A DNA stretch of 64,000 nt from Demequina sediminis (lineage in GTDB: Bacteria > Actinomycetota > Actinomycetes > Actinomycetales > Demequinaceae), in assembly GCF_030296675.1 (NCBI RefSeq), contig NZ_AP027736.1:1550001-1614000 (forward strand), read 5' to 3'. The position numbers and the translations under genes were made by a program. Each line of letters starts with the position of its first letter. The stretch's first letter is position 1. The notes beneath the pieces were generated by a model. That model saw only the letters and a list, made by a program, of their open reading frames with translations, made no database searches and was not told the DNA's origin. Shown here piece after piece: positions 49,066 to 59,145 of this stretch.

Positions 49066-50635
49066 GCTTCTCCCTTGTCCTTAACGGTGTGATGCGCAGC
49101 CGCGGCCCGCTCCTCTTGCGCCCCCGACGATAGTGCCCTCGCGACGGCTCCGTCCTGCGCGGCCCTGGCGGCCTCGGCGGACGGCGTGCCGGGGCGGCGA
49201 CGCTCGACCCATCCCTCCACCACCTGCTGCGGGACGGCGTTGAGGGACAACGCCCCCGCGGGGACGTCGTGACGGACGATGGCCCCCGCGCCCGTATAGG
49301 CGCCGTCACCGATCTCGACGGGCGCGATGAGCGTGTTGTCGGAGCCGATGCGCACGTGGCTGCCCACATGTGACGAGGACTTGGTGACGCCGTCGTAGTT
49401 GACGAAGATCGTGCCGGCACCGATGTTCGAGTGCTCGCCCACGGTCGCGTCGCCCACGTAGCTGAGGTGAGGGACCTTCGAATGCGCGCCGATGGACGCG
49501 TTCTTGGTCTCGACGAACGCGCCGATCTTGCCGTCGGCACCCAGCACGGTGCCGGGGCGCAGGAACGTGAAGGGGCCCACGGTGGCGCCGGGACCGATGC
49601 GCGCGCCCGAGCCGTGCGTGCGGATCACGGTCGCGCCCTCACCCACCTCGACGTCGGTGAGAGTCGTGTCGGGTCCGACGGAGGCGTGCGCGGCCACGCG
49701 CGTCGCACCGTGGAGTTGCGTGCCGGGCAGCACGACCGCGTCGGGCTCGAGCACCACGCCGGCGTCGATCCACGTCGTGGCGGGGTCGACGACGGTGACG
49801 CCGTCGCGCATCCACCGCTCGACGATCCGCGTGTTGAGCGCGGCGCCCGCCGCGGCAAGCTGGACGCGGTCGTTCACTCCTCGACGGCGCTCGCGTCGGG
49901 GGCGACGAGCGCGCCCACGCGCCCGCCGGCCTCGCGCGCGAGTCCGAGCACGTCGGTGAGGTAGAGCTCGCCCTGGGCGTTGTCGGTCGTGAGGCGCGCG
50001 AGGGCGTCACGCAGGTGTCCGGCGTCGAACACGTAGATGCCCGCGTTGATCTCGCGGATCGAGAGCTCGGCGTCCGTCGCGTCACGGTGCTCGACGATCC
50101 TCAGCACGGCGCCCGTGGCGTCGCGCACGATCCGTCCGTAGCCGCTCGCGTCGGGCACCTCCGCGGTGAGGACAGTGACGGCGTTGCCCTGCGCGTCGTG
50201 CGCCTCGACGAGCGCGCCGAGCAGCGCGCCGTCGACCAGAGGCACGTCCCCGCTCGTGACGACGATCGATCCCTGCACCTGGCTGTCGAGGACGGCGCGG
50301 TCGCCGACCGCACCGGCGGCGACCGCCGCGGCGACCGTGGTCGCATCGAGCGTCGACAGCCCGCAGCGCACCGCGCTGCCGGTGCCGGGGACGGCGTCCT
50401 GATCCGCGATGAGCGCATGCGGCGCGGCCTGCGCGACGTGCGCGGCGACCGCCTCGCGCTCGTGCCGCACGACGACGACGGTACGACGGGTGTCGAGCTC
50501 CGCGGCGGCGGCGAGCGCGTGCTCCACCAGCGTGCGTCCGGCGATCCGGTGCAGCACCTTGGGGGTGGAGGACTTCATGCGCGTGCCCGCCCCTGCGGCC
50601 AGGATCATCACTGCTGCGGGTGGAGTCGGGGTCAA
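49062..50635 (-). CDS. glmU: Bifunctional UDP-GlcNAc pyrophosphorylase/GlcN-1-P acetyltransferase (one frame break)
   Basis: 524 residues once joined. The N-terminal uridylyltransferase has [20 protein letters not shown] and [11 protein letters not shown]. The C-terminal left-handed beta-helix acetyltransferase has repeated hexapeptides, with [35 protein letters not shown] and [13 protein letters not shown]. At 49877 one G is missing (VEE then VNDRVQLA expected). As printed, the first half stops, and the second could restart at a GTG overlapping the stop (GTGA), exactly at the domain boundary. TTG 50635 is supported by GAGGAG. Confidence 0.93.
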
Positions 50636-50681
50636 CGGGTCTCCTCACGTAGCGAACCCCGGCGGGGCGGACGGTGGGGTC

Positions 50682-50687
50682 AGTCTA
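50682..50687 (-). promoter_or_regulatory. -10 element of glmU
   Basis: TAGACT on the minus strand, about 46 bp before TTG 50635. Confidence 0.45.
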
Positions 50688-50733
50688 TCCCGGCGACCGC
50701 GCCGTCCCGTCGCCGGGAGGCCGACCGTCACGG

Positions 50734-50805
50734 CTCCGCCCAGAGGATTCGAACCTCTACCGCAGGGCTCCAAAGGCCCGCATGCTGCCGTTACACCAGG
50801 GCGGA
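50734..50805 (-). tRNA. tRNA-Gln(UUG)
   Basis: 72 nt. Acceptor TCCGCCC/GGGCGGA, discriminator G, D arm with GGTGTAACGGCAGCA, anticodon loop CTTTGGA (anticodon TTG), T loop TTCGAAT, and 3' CCA not fully encoded. The TetR gene beside it and glmU after it match the M. tuberculosis order. Confidence 0.95.
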
Positions 50806-50877
50806 ACGGGGCGGTCGCGCGGGGCGCGCCGCTTCCCGGGCGACCAGTCTGCCAGGATTCACGGCACACTGGACCCC

Positions 50878-51510
50878 GTGACCCTCGAACCACGCCGCAT
50901 CCCCCGCTCGCGCATGACAGCGCGCGAGCGCCGCGAGCAGCTGCTGACCGTGGGTCGCGCTCTCTTCGCAGAGAAGGGATTCGAGGGCACGTCCGTCGAG
51001 GAGATCGCGTCCCGCGCCGACGTCTCGAAGCCCGTGGTCTACGAACACTTCGGCGGCAAGGAGGGCATGTACGCGGTCATCGTCGACCGCGAGGTCGAGG
51101 GGCTGCTGGGGGCGCTCACCGGGGCGCTGTCGCAGAAGGCGCATCCCCGCCAGCTCGTCGAGCGCGCGGCGCTCGCGCTGCTGGGCTACATCGAGGACTC
51201 CCCCGACGGCTTCCGCATCCTCGCGCGCGACTCCCCCGTCGCGCAGGCCTCGGGGACGTTCTCCTCGCTGCTGGGCGACGTCTCCGCCCAGGTCGAGGGC
51301 CTGCTCGCGGACCAGTTCCGCAAGCGTGGACTGGATCCGGCCGCGGCGCCGTTCTACTCGCAGATGCTGGTGGGCATGGTCGCGCTCACGGGTCAGCACT
51401 GGGCGGAGGTCCGCGAGCCGTCGAAGCACGTGGTCGCTGCCCACCTGGTGAATCTCGCGTGGAATGGGCTGTCCTCGCTCGAGAGGCGCCCGGATCTCCC
51501 TGAAAGCTGA
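50878..51510 (+). CDS. TetR-family transcriptional regulator
   Basis: 210 residues. The helix-turn-helix (about 15-60) is TARERREQLLTVGRALFAEK and EIASRADVSKPVVYEHFGGK. The C-terminal ligand domain is alpha-helical and of the type seen in the conserved mycobacterial regulator next to mfd and glmU (Rv1019-like). Target and ligand unknown. GTG 50878 is the first start after a CACACT hexamer; ATG 50914 is also possible. No operator palindrome stands out at the start. Confidence 0.88.
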   Translation: MTLEPRRIPRSRMTARERREQLLTVGRALFAEKGFEGTSVEEIASRADVSKPVVYEHFGGKEGMYAVIVDREVEGLLGALTGALSQKAHPRQLVERAALALLGYIEDSPDGFRILARDSPVAQASGTFSSLLGDVSAQVEGLLADQFRKRGLDPAAAPFYSQMLVGMVALTGQHWAEVREPSKHVVAAHLVNLAWNGLSSLERRPDLPES

Positions 51511-51522
51511 GCCGCCAGTCGC

Positions 51523-51528
51523 TAGAGT
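51523..51528 (+). promoter_or_regulatory. -10 element of mscL
   Basis: TAGAGT, with a GTG six bases later at 51535 that could start a longer leaderless form. The conserved MscL start is ATG 51574, so this more likely gives a leader of about 39 nt. Confidence 0.5.
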
Positions 51529-51573
51529 GCTGGTGTGCGCCGGCACGGGCGCACCGCTACCTCGGGAGACGCA

Positions 51574-51969
51574 ATGATCCAGGGATTCAAGGCCTTCATC
51601 ACGCGCGGCAACGTGGTCGACCTCGCGGTCGCCGTCGTGATCGGCACCGCCTTCACCGCGGTGGTCACCGCGATCGTCACCGGCGTCATCACGCCGCTCG
51701 TGGCCGCCATCTTCGGCGAGCCCGACCTCACGTCGGTGGGCAACTTCACGGTCAACGGCGCCGAGTTCTCGATCGGCCTCGTGCTCGACGCACTCTTCAC
51801 GTTCCTTACCGTCGCCGCTGCGGTGTACTTCATGGTGGTCGCGCCGCTCAACGCGCTCGCCGCACGCCGCAAGAAGGACGAGCCCGCGCCCGACGAGGCC
51901 GTCTCGCCCACCGAGATCGAGCTGCTCACCGAGATCCGCGACGCGCTCAAGGCCAGGCCCTCCGCCTGA
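51574..51969 (+). CDS. mscL: Large-conductance mechanosensitive channel
   Basis: 131 residues. Opens under membrane tension to release solutes during osmotic downshock. N-terminal amphipathic helix MIQGFKAFITRGNVVDLAVA, pore helix with VVIGTAFTAVVTAIVTGVIT, second helix VLDALFTFLTVAAAVYFMVV and a charged cytoplasmic tail. ATG 51574 gives the standard start; the printed GTG upstream would add 13 unmatched residues. Confidence 0.95.
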   Translation: MIQGFKAFITRGNVVDLAVAVVIGTAFTAVVTAIVTGVITPLVAAIFGEPDLTSVGNFTVNGAEFSIGLVLDALFTFLTVAAAVYFMVVAPLNALAARRKKDEPAPDEAVSPTEIELLTEIRDALKARPSA

Positions 51970-51976
51970 CCTCGGG

Positions 51977-52909
51977 TCAGTCCTGAATCACCACGGTCCC
52001 GCCGGCCGGGCCCGATGCGGTGAGCACGGCATCGGCCACCTTGGCGGCGCGCAGGTGAGCCGCGATCGCGAGCGCGTGCTGACGCGAGCGCGCGAGCGCC
52101 ACCACCGTGGGGCCCGATCCCGACACGATCGCGCCGCACGCGTCGGCGGCCTCGGCCGCCTCGAGCACCTGCATGAGTCGGGGCATGAGCGCGAGGGCGG
52201 GCGCCTCGAGGTCGTTGGTGAGGGAGGCCCCCAGCGCGACCGGGTCCCCCGCCATGAGCGCCGTCATGACCTCGGTGCACACCGCGAGCTCGGAGGGCGA
52301 CTGCGCGCCCTCGTCGACCCTGCGGTCGTACTCCGCGAAGACGAGCGGCGTCGACAACCCCGCGGCCTGCGTCGCGATCACCCAGTGGAACTGTCCGTGT
52401 GACATCGCCGGGGTGAGCACGTCGCCCCTGCCCATGCCGACCGCCGTGTGGCCGTGGAGGCTGAACGGCACGTCCGCACCCAGGCGGGCCGCGAGGCCAG
52501 CGAGTGCCCCGCGCGAGGCCCCCACGTCCCAGGCCTCCGCGCACGCGACGAGGGCCGCGGCAGCATCGGCCGATCCTCCCGCCATCCCGCCGGCGACGGG
52601 GACTCCCTTGACGATCCTCAGGTCGACGCCGTCCGCGATGCCGTAGGACTCCGCGAGCAGCTCGGCGGCGCGCCACGCGAGGTTCGACTCGTCGACGGGA
52701 ACCCCGGCCGTGTCGATCAGCGATCCGGCCGCGGCGTCGACCGCGAGCGTGATGCGGCCGTCGGTGCGAGGAGTCGCCTCGACGATCTCCCACAGGTCGA
52801 GCGCCTGAAACACCGTCGCGAGCGGGTGGTAGCCGTCCTCGCTGCGGGGGCCCACGGTGAGCTGCAGGTTCACCTTGGCGGGCGCCTTCGCGCGGACGGT
52901 CCTGGTCAT
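51977..52909 (-). CDS. ispE: 4-diphosphocytidyl-2-C-methyl-D-erythritol kinase
   Basis: 310 residues, GHMP kinase of the MEP isoprenoid pathway. [20 protein letters not shown] gives the substrate Lys, Asn and following residues. The ATP loop is [20 protein letters not shown], and the last motif is [20 protein letters not shown] 52909 overlaps the rsmA stop (ATGA). Confidence 0.95.
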   Translation of the reverse strand: MTRTVRAKAPAKVNLQLTVGPRSEDGYHPLATVFQALDLWEIVEATPRTDGRITLAVDAAAGSLIDTAGVPVDESNLAWRAAELLAESYGIADGVDLRIVKGVPVAGGMAGGSADAAAALVACAEAWDVGASRGALAGLAARLGADVPFSLHGHTAVGMGRGDVLTPAMSHGQFHWVIATQAAGLSTPLVFAEYDRRVDEGAQSPSELAVCTEVMTALMAGDPVALGASLTNDLEAPALALMPRLMQVLEAAEAADACGAIVSGSGPTVVALARSRQHALAIAAHLRAAKVADAVLTASGPAGGTVVIQD

Positions 52910-53769
52910 TGGTCCAGCCTGCCAGAGGCGAGAGATTCGGCAATCCGTGCGAAGTCGACGATCGTCAGCTGCTCGCCGCGCGTGAGCGGCTCGATGCCCG
53001 CGCCGCGCAGCGCCGCCTCCGCGGCAGCGGGCGAGCCCGCGAGCGTCGACAGCGCACCGCGCAGTGCCTTGCGCCGCTGCGAGAACGCGGCGTCCACCAC
53101 AGCGAAGACCTCCGCCCGCGAGGCGGTGGTCGCCGGCGGCTCGCGCCGCTCCATGAGGACGAGGGCCGAATCGACACGCGGCACGGGCCAGAACACCGCC
53201 CTGCCCACGTCGCCCGCGCGGCGCACGGCGCAGTACCACGCGGCCTTCGCGGACGGCACGCCGTACGTGCGTGACCCGTGCGGGGCGGCGAGCCGATCGG
53301 CGACCTCGGCCTGCACCATGACGAGCACGCGCTCGAGGCTCGGGAAGGTCTCGAGGAAGTGCAGGATCACCGGCACGGACACGTTGTACGGGAGGTTCGC
53401 GACGAGCGCCGTGGGCGGGTCGGGCAGGTCGGCGGCGCCGATGCGCAGGGCATCCGCGGGAAGGCACGTGAAGCGGGCGGCCTCCTCGGGCGCGCGCTCG
53501 GCCACGGTGGCGGGTAGCGCACCGGCGAGAACGGGGTCGATCTCGACCGCGGTGACGTCGGCGCCCGTCTCCAGCAGCGCGAGTGTCAGCGAGCCGAGCC
53601 CAGGCCCCACCTCGACCACGTGGTCGCCCGCGCCGACGCCGGACAGTCGGGCGATGCGGCGGACCGTGCCGGCATCGACCACGAAGTTCTGTCCCCACTT
53701 CTTGTGGGGGGCGGTGTCGAGCGCCTGGGCGAGGTGACGGATGTCGGTGGGACCAAGGAGGCGCGCCAC
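52906..53769 (-). CDS. rsmA: 16S rRNA (adenine 1518/1519-N6)-dimethyltransferase
   Basis: 287 residues. Dimethylates two adjacent adenines of the 16S 3' hairpin. [23 protein letters not shown] motif [19 protein letters not shown], and the catalytic [15 protein letters not shown] (NLPY). Contains a run of six C that is intact. GTG 53769 begins the usual N-terminus. It starts 5 bp after the rpf-like stop on the same strand. Confidence 0.95.
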   Translation of the reverse strand: MARLLGPTDIRHLAQALDTAPHKKWGQNFVVDAGTVRRIARLSGVGAGDHVVEVGPGLGSLTLALLETGADVTAVEIDPVLAGALPATVAERAPEEAARFTCLPADALRIGAADLPDPPTALVANLPYNVSVPVILHFLETFPSLERVLVMVQAEVADRLAAPHGSRTYGVPSAKAAWYCAVRRAGDVGRAVFWPVPRVDSALVLMERREPPATTASRAEVFAVVDAAFSQRRKALRGALSTLAGSPAAAEAALRGAGIEPLTRGEQLTIVDFARIAESLASGRLDQ

Positions 53770-53774
53770 CGGCT

Positions 53775-54575
53775 CTAGTACCAGCCCTTAGTCTCGGAGT
53801 GGTTCCACGCTCCGCACGGCGTGCCGTAGCGGCCCTTGATGTAGCCCAGTCCCCAGCGAATCTGCGTCGACGGGTTGGTGGCCCAGTCAGCTCCCGCGGA
53901 TGCCATCTTGGATCCCGGCAACGCCTGCGGGATGCCGTGCGCACCCGACGACGGGTTGTGGGCGTTGGGATTCCAGCCGGACTCGCGGGCCCACAGCGCG
54001 TCGAGGCATGCCCACTGGTCTCCCGACCAGCCATACATGTCCGCGGCGATCTGCTGACCGAGCGCGCGGGCGGTGCCCGGCGAGACGGAGGAGGTCGCGG
54101 GGACGGCGGGCTCCTCGCGCGTGCCGACCGCGATGACCTCGTCAGTCGGGGGCTCGACGGTCACCGTGACGCTCTCGACGCGCGACACCTCGACGCCGCC
54201 CACGTAGGTGACGTCGTACGTCACGACCTCGGAGCCTGCCTTGCCCTCGGTCACCACCTGCTCGGTGCCCTTCTCGAGGTTGGGGTCGTCCTTCTTGACC
54301 GAGCCCGGCTCGAGCGCGACCTCTTCAGTCTCGGTGGTCACGACCGCGGCATCGGAATCCGTGGCGATCTCGGGCAGCGCCGCGAGGTCAGCCTGAATGG
54401 CGAGCTCGCGATTCGCGTCGAGCGCGGGCACCGCGGCGGCCGCGATCGAGCCGATCGCGAAGGATCCGATCGCGACGGAGGCGCCCACCTGGGTCAGCAC
54501 TCGGATCCTCGCACCGCGCCGGTTGCGGCGCTCGCGCCGGCCCCCGGGCATGGGGTTGGAACGTCGATAACTCAC
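53775..54575 (-). CDS. Resuscitation-promoting-factor-like secreted protein (G5 domain plus transglycosylase-like domain)
   Basis: 266 residues. After a basic start and a signal/anchor helix ([20 protein letters not shown]) comes a G5 domain (about 95-165), shown by [20 protein letters not shown] and [17 protein letters not shown]. The C-terminus (190-266) is lysozyme-like: [40 protein letters not shown] and [16 protein letters not shown]. This layout is that of RpfB-like or related cell-wall enzymes that promote growth from dormancy. Intact, between rsmA and tatD, as in other actinobacteria. Confidence 0.9.
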   Translation of the reverse strand: MSYRRSNPMPGGRRERRNRRGARIRVLTQVGASVAIGSFAIGSIAAAAVPALDANRELAIQADLAALPEIATDSDAAVVTTETEEVALEPGSVKKDDPNLEKGTEQVVTEGKAGSEVVTYDVTYVGGVEVSRVESVTVTVEPPTDEVIAVGTREEPAVPATSSVSPGTARALGQQIAADMYGWSGDQWACLDALWARESGWNPNAHNPSSGAHGIPQALPGSKMASAGADWATNPSTQIRWGLGYIKGRYGTPCGAWNHSETKGWY

Positions 54576-54712
54576 GTAGGTCCTCTCGTCTGCGGCCGGG
54601 CATCACAGCCGCCACGGTCGCCTTCTCTGACGCCCTTTATCTCATAGTGATCACGGAACGCGCCAGCCGAGCCTGAAGGGCACGACGTGTGGGATGGCCC
54701 ACATCCGCCGGT

Positions 54713-55560
54713 CTACCAGGGACCGTACAGGCTTTCCGTCGTCCGCGAGATCGTGGTGCACGCGAGCCCCAGATCGACCTCCTTGACCTGCGCGATGGTG
54801 CGCATCGTGAGCGGCACCAGATAGGGAGCGTTGGGCGCACCGCGGTGCGGATGAGGGGTCAGGAAGGGCGCGTCGGTCTCGACGAGGACGCGCTCGAGCG
54901 GGGTCACCGCGAGCGCGGCACGCAGGCCCGCCGCGTTCCTGAACGTGACCGTTCCCGCGAAGGACAGGTAGTAGCCGCGGTGAGCACACAGCCGCGCCAT
55001 CGCGGCGTCGCCAGAGAAGCAGTGGAACACCGTGCGCTCGGGGGCGCCGTCTCGCTCGAGCACGTCGAGAACCTCGGCGTGGGCGTCGCGGTCGTGGATT
55101 TGCAGGGGTAGGTCGAGTTCCTTGGCGAGCGCGATGTGGTCGCGAAACGCGGCCACCTGGGCGTCGCGCCCGTCCTCGGAGGTCCGGAAGAAGTCCAGGC
55201 CGGTCTCCCCGATCACGCGGATGCGCTCGCCCCGCGCGATCGCCGCGATCTCGGCGAAGGCGTCGGCGTAACCCACCCCGCTCGGATGGGTGCCCGCCGC
55301 GTGCAGAGGCGCCTCGTTGGGATGGAGCGCCACCCCGCCCACGAGGGACGGAAAGGTCTCCACGGCATCGGCCGTCCAGCGCGCCGACTCGAGCTCGCAG
55401 CCAATCTGCACCACGCGGTCCACGCCCACCGCCGCCGCCTCGGCGAGGCGCGCCTCGACCGTCAGCTCGGGCTCCCCCGCGGGGAACTCGAGGTGGCAGT
55501 GGTTGTCGACCACGGCCACCGGCAGCGCCTCGGGCGCGGGGGCCAGGCTCCCGCACGCAT
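54713..55560 (-). CDS. tatD: TatD-family metal-dependent DNase (one frameshift)
   Basis: 282 residues once repaired. Metal motif VVDNHCHLEF near residue 20, VALHPNEA, VIGETGLDFF, IHDRDAHAEVLDVL, VFHCFSGD and LVETDAPFLTP complete the amidohydrolase-fold metal site. The run at 55538-55542 must have six, not five, to join MRAGAWPPAPEALP from ATG 55560 to the body; the printed sequence breaks after WPP. ATG 55560 lies 3 bp after the metG stop. Family members have 3'-5' DNase activity or deacylate D-aminoacyl-tRNA. The DNase role is the common call. Confidence 0.9.
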
Positions 55561-55563
55561 CGG

Positions 55564-57348
55564 CTACTCGTCCGCCATCCGCGCGAGCTCGGACTCGACC
55601 ATGTCGTCGTCGAGCTTGGTGAAGACCGGTGACGGCGGAGGCACCGGCGTGCCCGCCACGAGCGGGGTGCGCTCCCACGCCCCGCCGCGGTAGTCGCCCT
55701 GGATGACGGGGTAGTGGCGGTCGGGCAGGTCAAGGTCGTCGACCTCGACCATCTGGGGCATGGGGGAGAGCACGCCCGTGCCGCCCAGCGCCTCGTGCAC
55801 CTTCTGCGCGCTGTGCGGCAGGAACGGCGACATCATCGTGTTCGCGTCGGACACCAGCTGGGCCGCCACCGCGAGCACGGTGCGCATGCGCGCGGGGTCC
55901 TCGTTCTTGAGCTTCCACGGCGCGGTCTCGGCGAGGTACTTGTTCGCATCGCCGATCACGCGCATGGCCTCGGAGACCGCGGCGCGCTGACGCTGCGTCG
56001 CGATGAGTTCCCCCACCTGCCCGAACGCGGCCTCCGACGCGGCAAGGGCCGCGCGGTCAATGTCCGCGAGCTCTCCCAGCGCGGGGATCTCGCCCACGTT
56101 CTTGTGCAGCAGCGACGCGGTGCGATTGACCAGGTTGCCCCAGCCCGCGACCAGCTCGTCGTTGGTGCGGCGCTTGAACTCGGCCCACGTGAAGTCCGCG
56201 TCCGACGTCTCGGGGCCCGCGACGGCAATGAAGTAGCGCAGCGCGTCGGGCTGGTAGCGCGAGAGCATGTCGCGCACGTAGATCACGTGTCCGCGCGACG
56301 ACGAGAACTTAGCGGACTCCATCGTGAGGAACTCGCTCGACACCACCTCGGTGGGCAGCTGCAGGTCCCCGAACTCGCTCAGCTGTCCGCCGCGCGCCCC
56401 GCGGCCGTTGGCCGCGATGAGCTCGCCGGGCCAGATCTGCGAGTGGAAGGTGATGTTGTCCTTGCCCATGAAGTAGTAGGACAACGCGGCGGGGTCGTTC
56501 CACCACAGCCGCCACGCGTCGGGATCGCCCGAGCGGCGCGCCCACTCGATGCTCGCGGACAAGTAGCCGATCACCGCGTCGAACCACACATAGAGTCGCT
56601 TGGCGGGATTGTCCTCCCAGCCCTCGAGCGGGACGGGGATGCCCCAGTCGATGTCACGCGTCATCGCGCGCGGGCGTACGTCGGCGAGCAGGTTGCGCGA
56701 GAAGTTGAGCACGTTGGGGCGCCAACCGTGGCGCGCGCCCAGCCAGTCGGTGAGGGGCTGCACCAGCGCGGGCAGGTCGAGGAAGAAGTGCTCGGTCTCG
56801 ACGAACTTGGGGGTCTCGCCGTTGATCCGGCTGACGGGGTTCTTGAGGTCGATCGCGTCGAGCTGGTTGCCGCAGTTGTCGCACTGGTCGCCGCGCGCGC
56901 CGTCGTAGCCACAGAGGGGGCACGTGCCCTCGATGTAGCGGTCGGGCAGGGTGCGGCCCGTCGACGGCGAGATCGCGCCGCGCGTGGTCTGCGAGATCAT
57001 GTAGCCATTCGCGTGGACGGCACGGAACATCGCCTGCGCGACCTGGTAGTGGTTGCCCGTCGTGGTGCGCGTGAAGAGGTCGTAGCTGAGGCCGAGCGCC
57101 GTGAGGTCCTCGACGATCACCCTGTTGTAGCGGTCGGCGAGCTCCTGGGGGCTCACCCCCTCGCCCTCGGCCTGCACGAGGATGGGCGTCCCGTGCTCGT
57201 CCGTGCCCGACACCATGAGGACGTCGTGGCCCGCGAGGCGCATGTACCGGCTGAAGACGTCCGACGGGACGCCGAAGCCGGCGACGTGACCAATGTGGCG
57301 GGGACCGTTCGCGTACGGCCAGGCGACGGCGGACAGGATGCGTGACAT
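55564..57348 (-). CDS. metG: Methionyl-tRNA synthetase
   Basis: 594 residues. Class I: the HIGH motif is [18 protein letters not shown] near residue 19. The zinc site has [18 protein letters not shown], the KMSKS-type loop is diverged ([18 protein letters not shown], with the later S/S and R), and the anticodon domain follows [11 protein letters not shown]. No C-terminal dimerisation domain. It is the actinobacterial form lacking the canonical KMSKS lysine spacing, but with the expected [13 protein letters not shown] 57348 is leaderless behind TAGGAT. Confidence 0.95.
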   Translation of the reverse strand: MSRILSAVAWPYANGPRHIGHVAGFGVPSDVFSRYMRLAGHDVLMVSGTDEHGTPILVQAEGEGVSPQELADRYNRVIVEDLTALGLSYDLFTRTTTGNHYQVAQAMFRAVHANGYMISQTTRGAISPSTGRTLPDRYIEGTCPLCGYDGARGDQCDNCGNQLDAIDLKNPVSRINGETPKFVETEHFFLDLPALVQPLTDWLGARHGWRPNVLNFSRNLLADVRPRAMTRDIDWGIPVPLEGWEDNPAKRLYVWFDAVIGYLSASIEWARRSGDPDAWRLWWNDPAALSYYFMGKDNITFHSQIWPGELIAANGRGARGGQLSEFGDLQLPTEVVSSEFLTMESAKFSSSRGHVIYVRDMLSRYQPDALRYFIAVAGPETSDADFTWAEFKRRTNDELVAGWGNLVNRTASLLHKNVGEIPALGELADIDRAALAASEAAFGQVGELIATQRQRAAVSEAMRVIGDANKYLAETAPWKLKNEDPARMRTVLAVAAQLVSDANTMMSPFLPHSAQKVHEALGGTGVLSPMPQMVEVDDLDLPDRHYPVIQGDYRGGAWERTPLVAGTPVPPPSPVFTKLDDDMVESELARMADE

Positions 57349-57355
57349 GGCGACC

Positions 57356-57361
57356 ATCCTA
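57356..57361 (-). promoter_or_regulatory. -10 element, leaderless promoter of metG
   Basis: TAGGAT on the minus strand, seven bases before ATG 57348. Confidence 0.55.
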
Positions 57362-57391
57362 GTGTTCGCCGGGCGGCCCGAATCCGGGCCG

Positions 57392-58254
57392 CTAGGAGTA
57401 GTCGGGGGCGGGATCGAGGCCGAAGAACTCCTCGAGCGTGGCGACCCCGCGCGCCCTCATCTCGGCCGCCAACTCGGTGCCGACGTAGCGCAGGTGCCAC
57501 GGCTCGAAGATGTATCCCGTGACGTCCTCCTTGCCCTCGGGATAGCGCACGATGAACCCGTGCTCCCACGCGTGCTCGGCGAGGAACCTCCCCGCCGGGG
57601 TGACCGCGAAGCACGACTGCAGGTCGCAGCCTCCCGCGTGCACGTCGACGGAGAGACCGGTCTGGTGCTCCGAGAACCCGGGGCGCGCCGAATAGCGATC
57701 CGCGCGCACCTGGCCCGACCGCTCGACGTAGGTCGTGTAGAGCGAGCCCTGGAGGTCGCGGTCGCGGAAGCCGGTCGACATCGCGAAGTCGGCGTCCGCC
57801 GCGCGCGCCGCGTCCCGCAGGCCCGCGAGCGCCGCCGCGGCCTCCGCACGCAGACGCGTGCCACTCGCCCCCTCGACGGTCTCGAGATCCGCGGGCTCGT
57901 AGTCCTGGGGGACCATCGGCCGCGCCTTGTTGACCACGACCCAGATCGAGTCGGGGTCGTCCACGCTGTGGGCGCTGGCGTCAAAACCCAGCACCGGCGA
58001 GGCGACCGGCGCTGGCGAGGCCGTCACCACGGGAGTGGCGCTCGAGGTGGGCGCGTCGGAGGCAAGGGGGACGATGCCGGGGTCGCCGAGCCCGGCGTCA
58101 CCGGGGCCACGGGCGCGGCCTCCACGCGGCTGCCGAAGTGCACGCTCCACAGTTCCGCAGTCAGCATGCCCAGCCCCATGCCGACGATCGCCACCGCGCA
58201 CGCGGCCGCGACGAACCGCCTGCGCCGATACACCGGCGCGTGCGAGACCCTCAT
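57392..58254 (-). CDS. D-alanyl-D-alanine carboxypeptidase (VanY type, one frameshift)
   Basis: 287 residues once repaired. Membrane anchor near the start ([20 protein letters not shown]), then a Pro/Ser/Ala linker and a VanY (M15) metallopeptidase domain: [20 protein letters not shown] with the zinc His and Asp, [20 protein letters not shown], and the last zinc His in [13 protein letters not shown]. The run at 58066-58070 needs one more C (coding strand) so that PASSP continues to [17 protein letters not shown] 58254 overlaps the rsmI stop (ATGA). It trims peptidoglycan stem peptides. It holds one GGACGATGCC at the break point. Confidence 0.87.
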
Positions 58255-59090
58255 CGCGAGGACCGCGCTTCGAGCACCGCGGCGTACAGCTCGCGGCTGG
58301 GCACGCCAGCGGTCGCCGCGACGTCCGCGACCGCGTCCTTCGCGCGCTCACCCGAGGCGGCGCGCGCGAGCACCTCCGCCACGAGAGCTGGCAGGCCGAG
58401 CGACTCGACCGGGCGCCCGCCGACCGTGATGACGATCTCTCCCCGCGGCTCGGACGCGCTGGCCCACTCCGCCAGCTCGTCGAGCGTGCCGCGCCGCGTC
58501 TCCTCATACGTCTTGGTGAGCTCGCGCGACACCGCCGCGCGGCGCTGGCCGCCCCACGCGTGCGCCATCGCGGCGAGCGTGGCGGCGAGCCGGTGCGGAG
58601 CCTCGAAGAACACGAGCGTGCGGTCCTCCGTCGCGAGGGACGCGAGCCTGCCCGCGCGCTCGCCCGCCTTGCGCGGCAGGAAACCCTCGAACGCGAAGCG
58701 ATCCGTGGGCAGTCCCGACAGCGCGAGCGCCGTCAGCGCGGCGGACGGCCCGGGCAGGACGGTGACGTCCACGCCCGCCGCGGCCGCGGCCTCGACGACG
58801 CGGAAGCCGGGGTCAGAGACGGTGGGCATCCCGGCATCGGACACGACCACGACCGTCTGGCCCGCCGCCGCACGCTCGACGAGCACGGCGGCACGCTCGC
58901 CCTCGTTGTGGTCGTGCACGGCGATCAGCTCGCCGCCGATCCGCAGCCCCAGACGCGTCGCGAGGTCGCGCGTGCGGCGCGTGTCCTCTGCGGCGACGAC
59001 GTCGGCGGTCGCGAGCGCGTCACGGAGCCGGTCGGAGGCATCCCCCGCGTTACCGATCGGGGTCGCCGCGAGCACGATCCGGCCAGTCAT
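58251..59090 (-). CDS. rsmI: 16S rRNA (cytidine 1402-2'-O)-methyltransferase
   Basis: 279 residues. SAM-dependent tetrapyrrole-methylase fold: IVLAATPIGNAGDASDRLRD at the start, [50 protein letters not shown] and LVFFEAPHRLAATL are the conserved blocks. ATG 59090 begins directly before the first motif. Its divergent partner is the protein mannosyltransferase gene. Confidence 0.95.
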   Translation of the reverse strand: MTGRIVLAATPIGNAGDASDRLRDALATADVVAAEDTRRTRDLATRLGLRIGGELIAVHDHNEGERAAVLVERAAAGQTVVVVSDAGMPTVSDPGFRVVEAAAAAGVDVTVLPGPSAALTALALSGLPTDRFAFEGFLPRKAGERAGRLASLATEDRTLVFFEAPHRLAATLAAMAHAWGGQRRAAVSRELTKTYEETRRGTLDELAEWASASEPRGEIVITVGGRPVESLGLPALVAEVLARAASGERAKDAVADVAATAGVPSRELYAAVLEARSSR

Positions 59091-59133
59091 GCCCCCACTG
59101 TCCCACACGGCACTCGCGCGGGAGCCTCCCGGC

Positions 59134-59139
59134 TAGGCT
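59134..59139 (+). promoter_or_regulatory. -10 element, leaderless promoter of the mannosyltransferase gene
   Basis: TAGGCT with six bases to GTG 59146 and no ribosome site. Confidence 0.6.
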
Positions 59140-59145
59140 TCGCGT

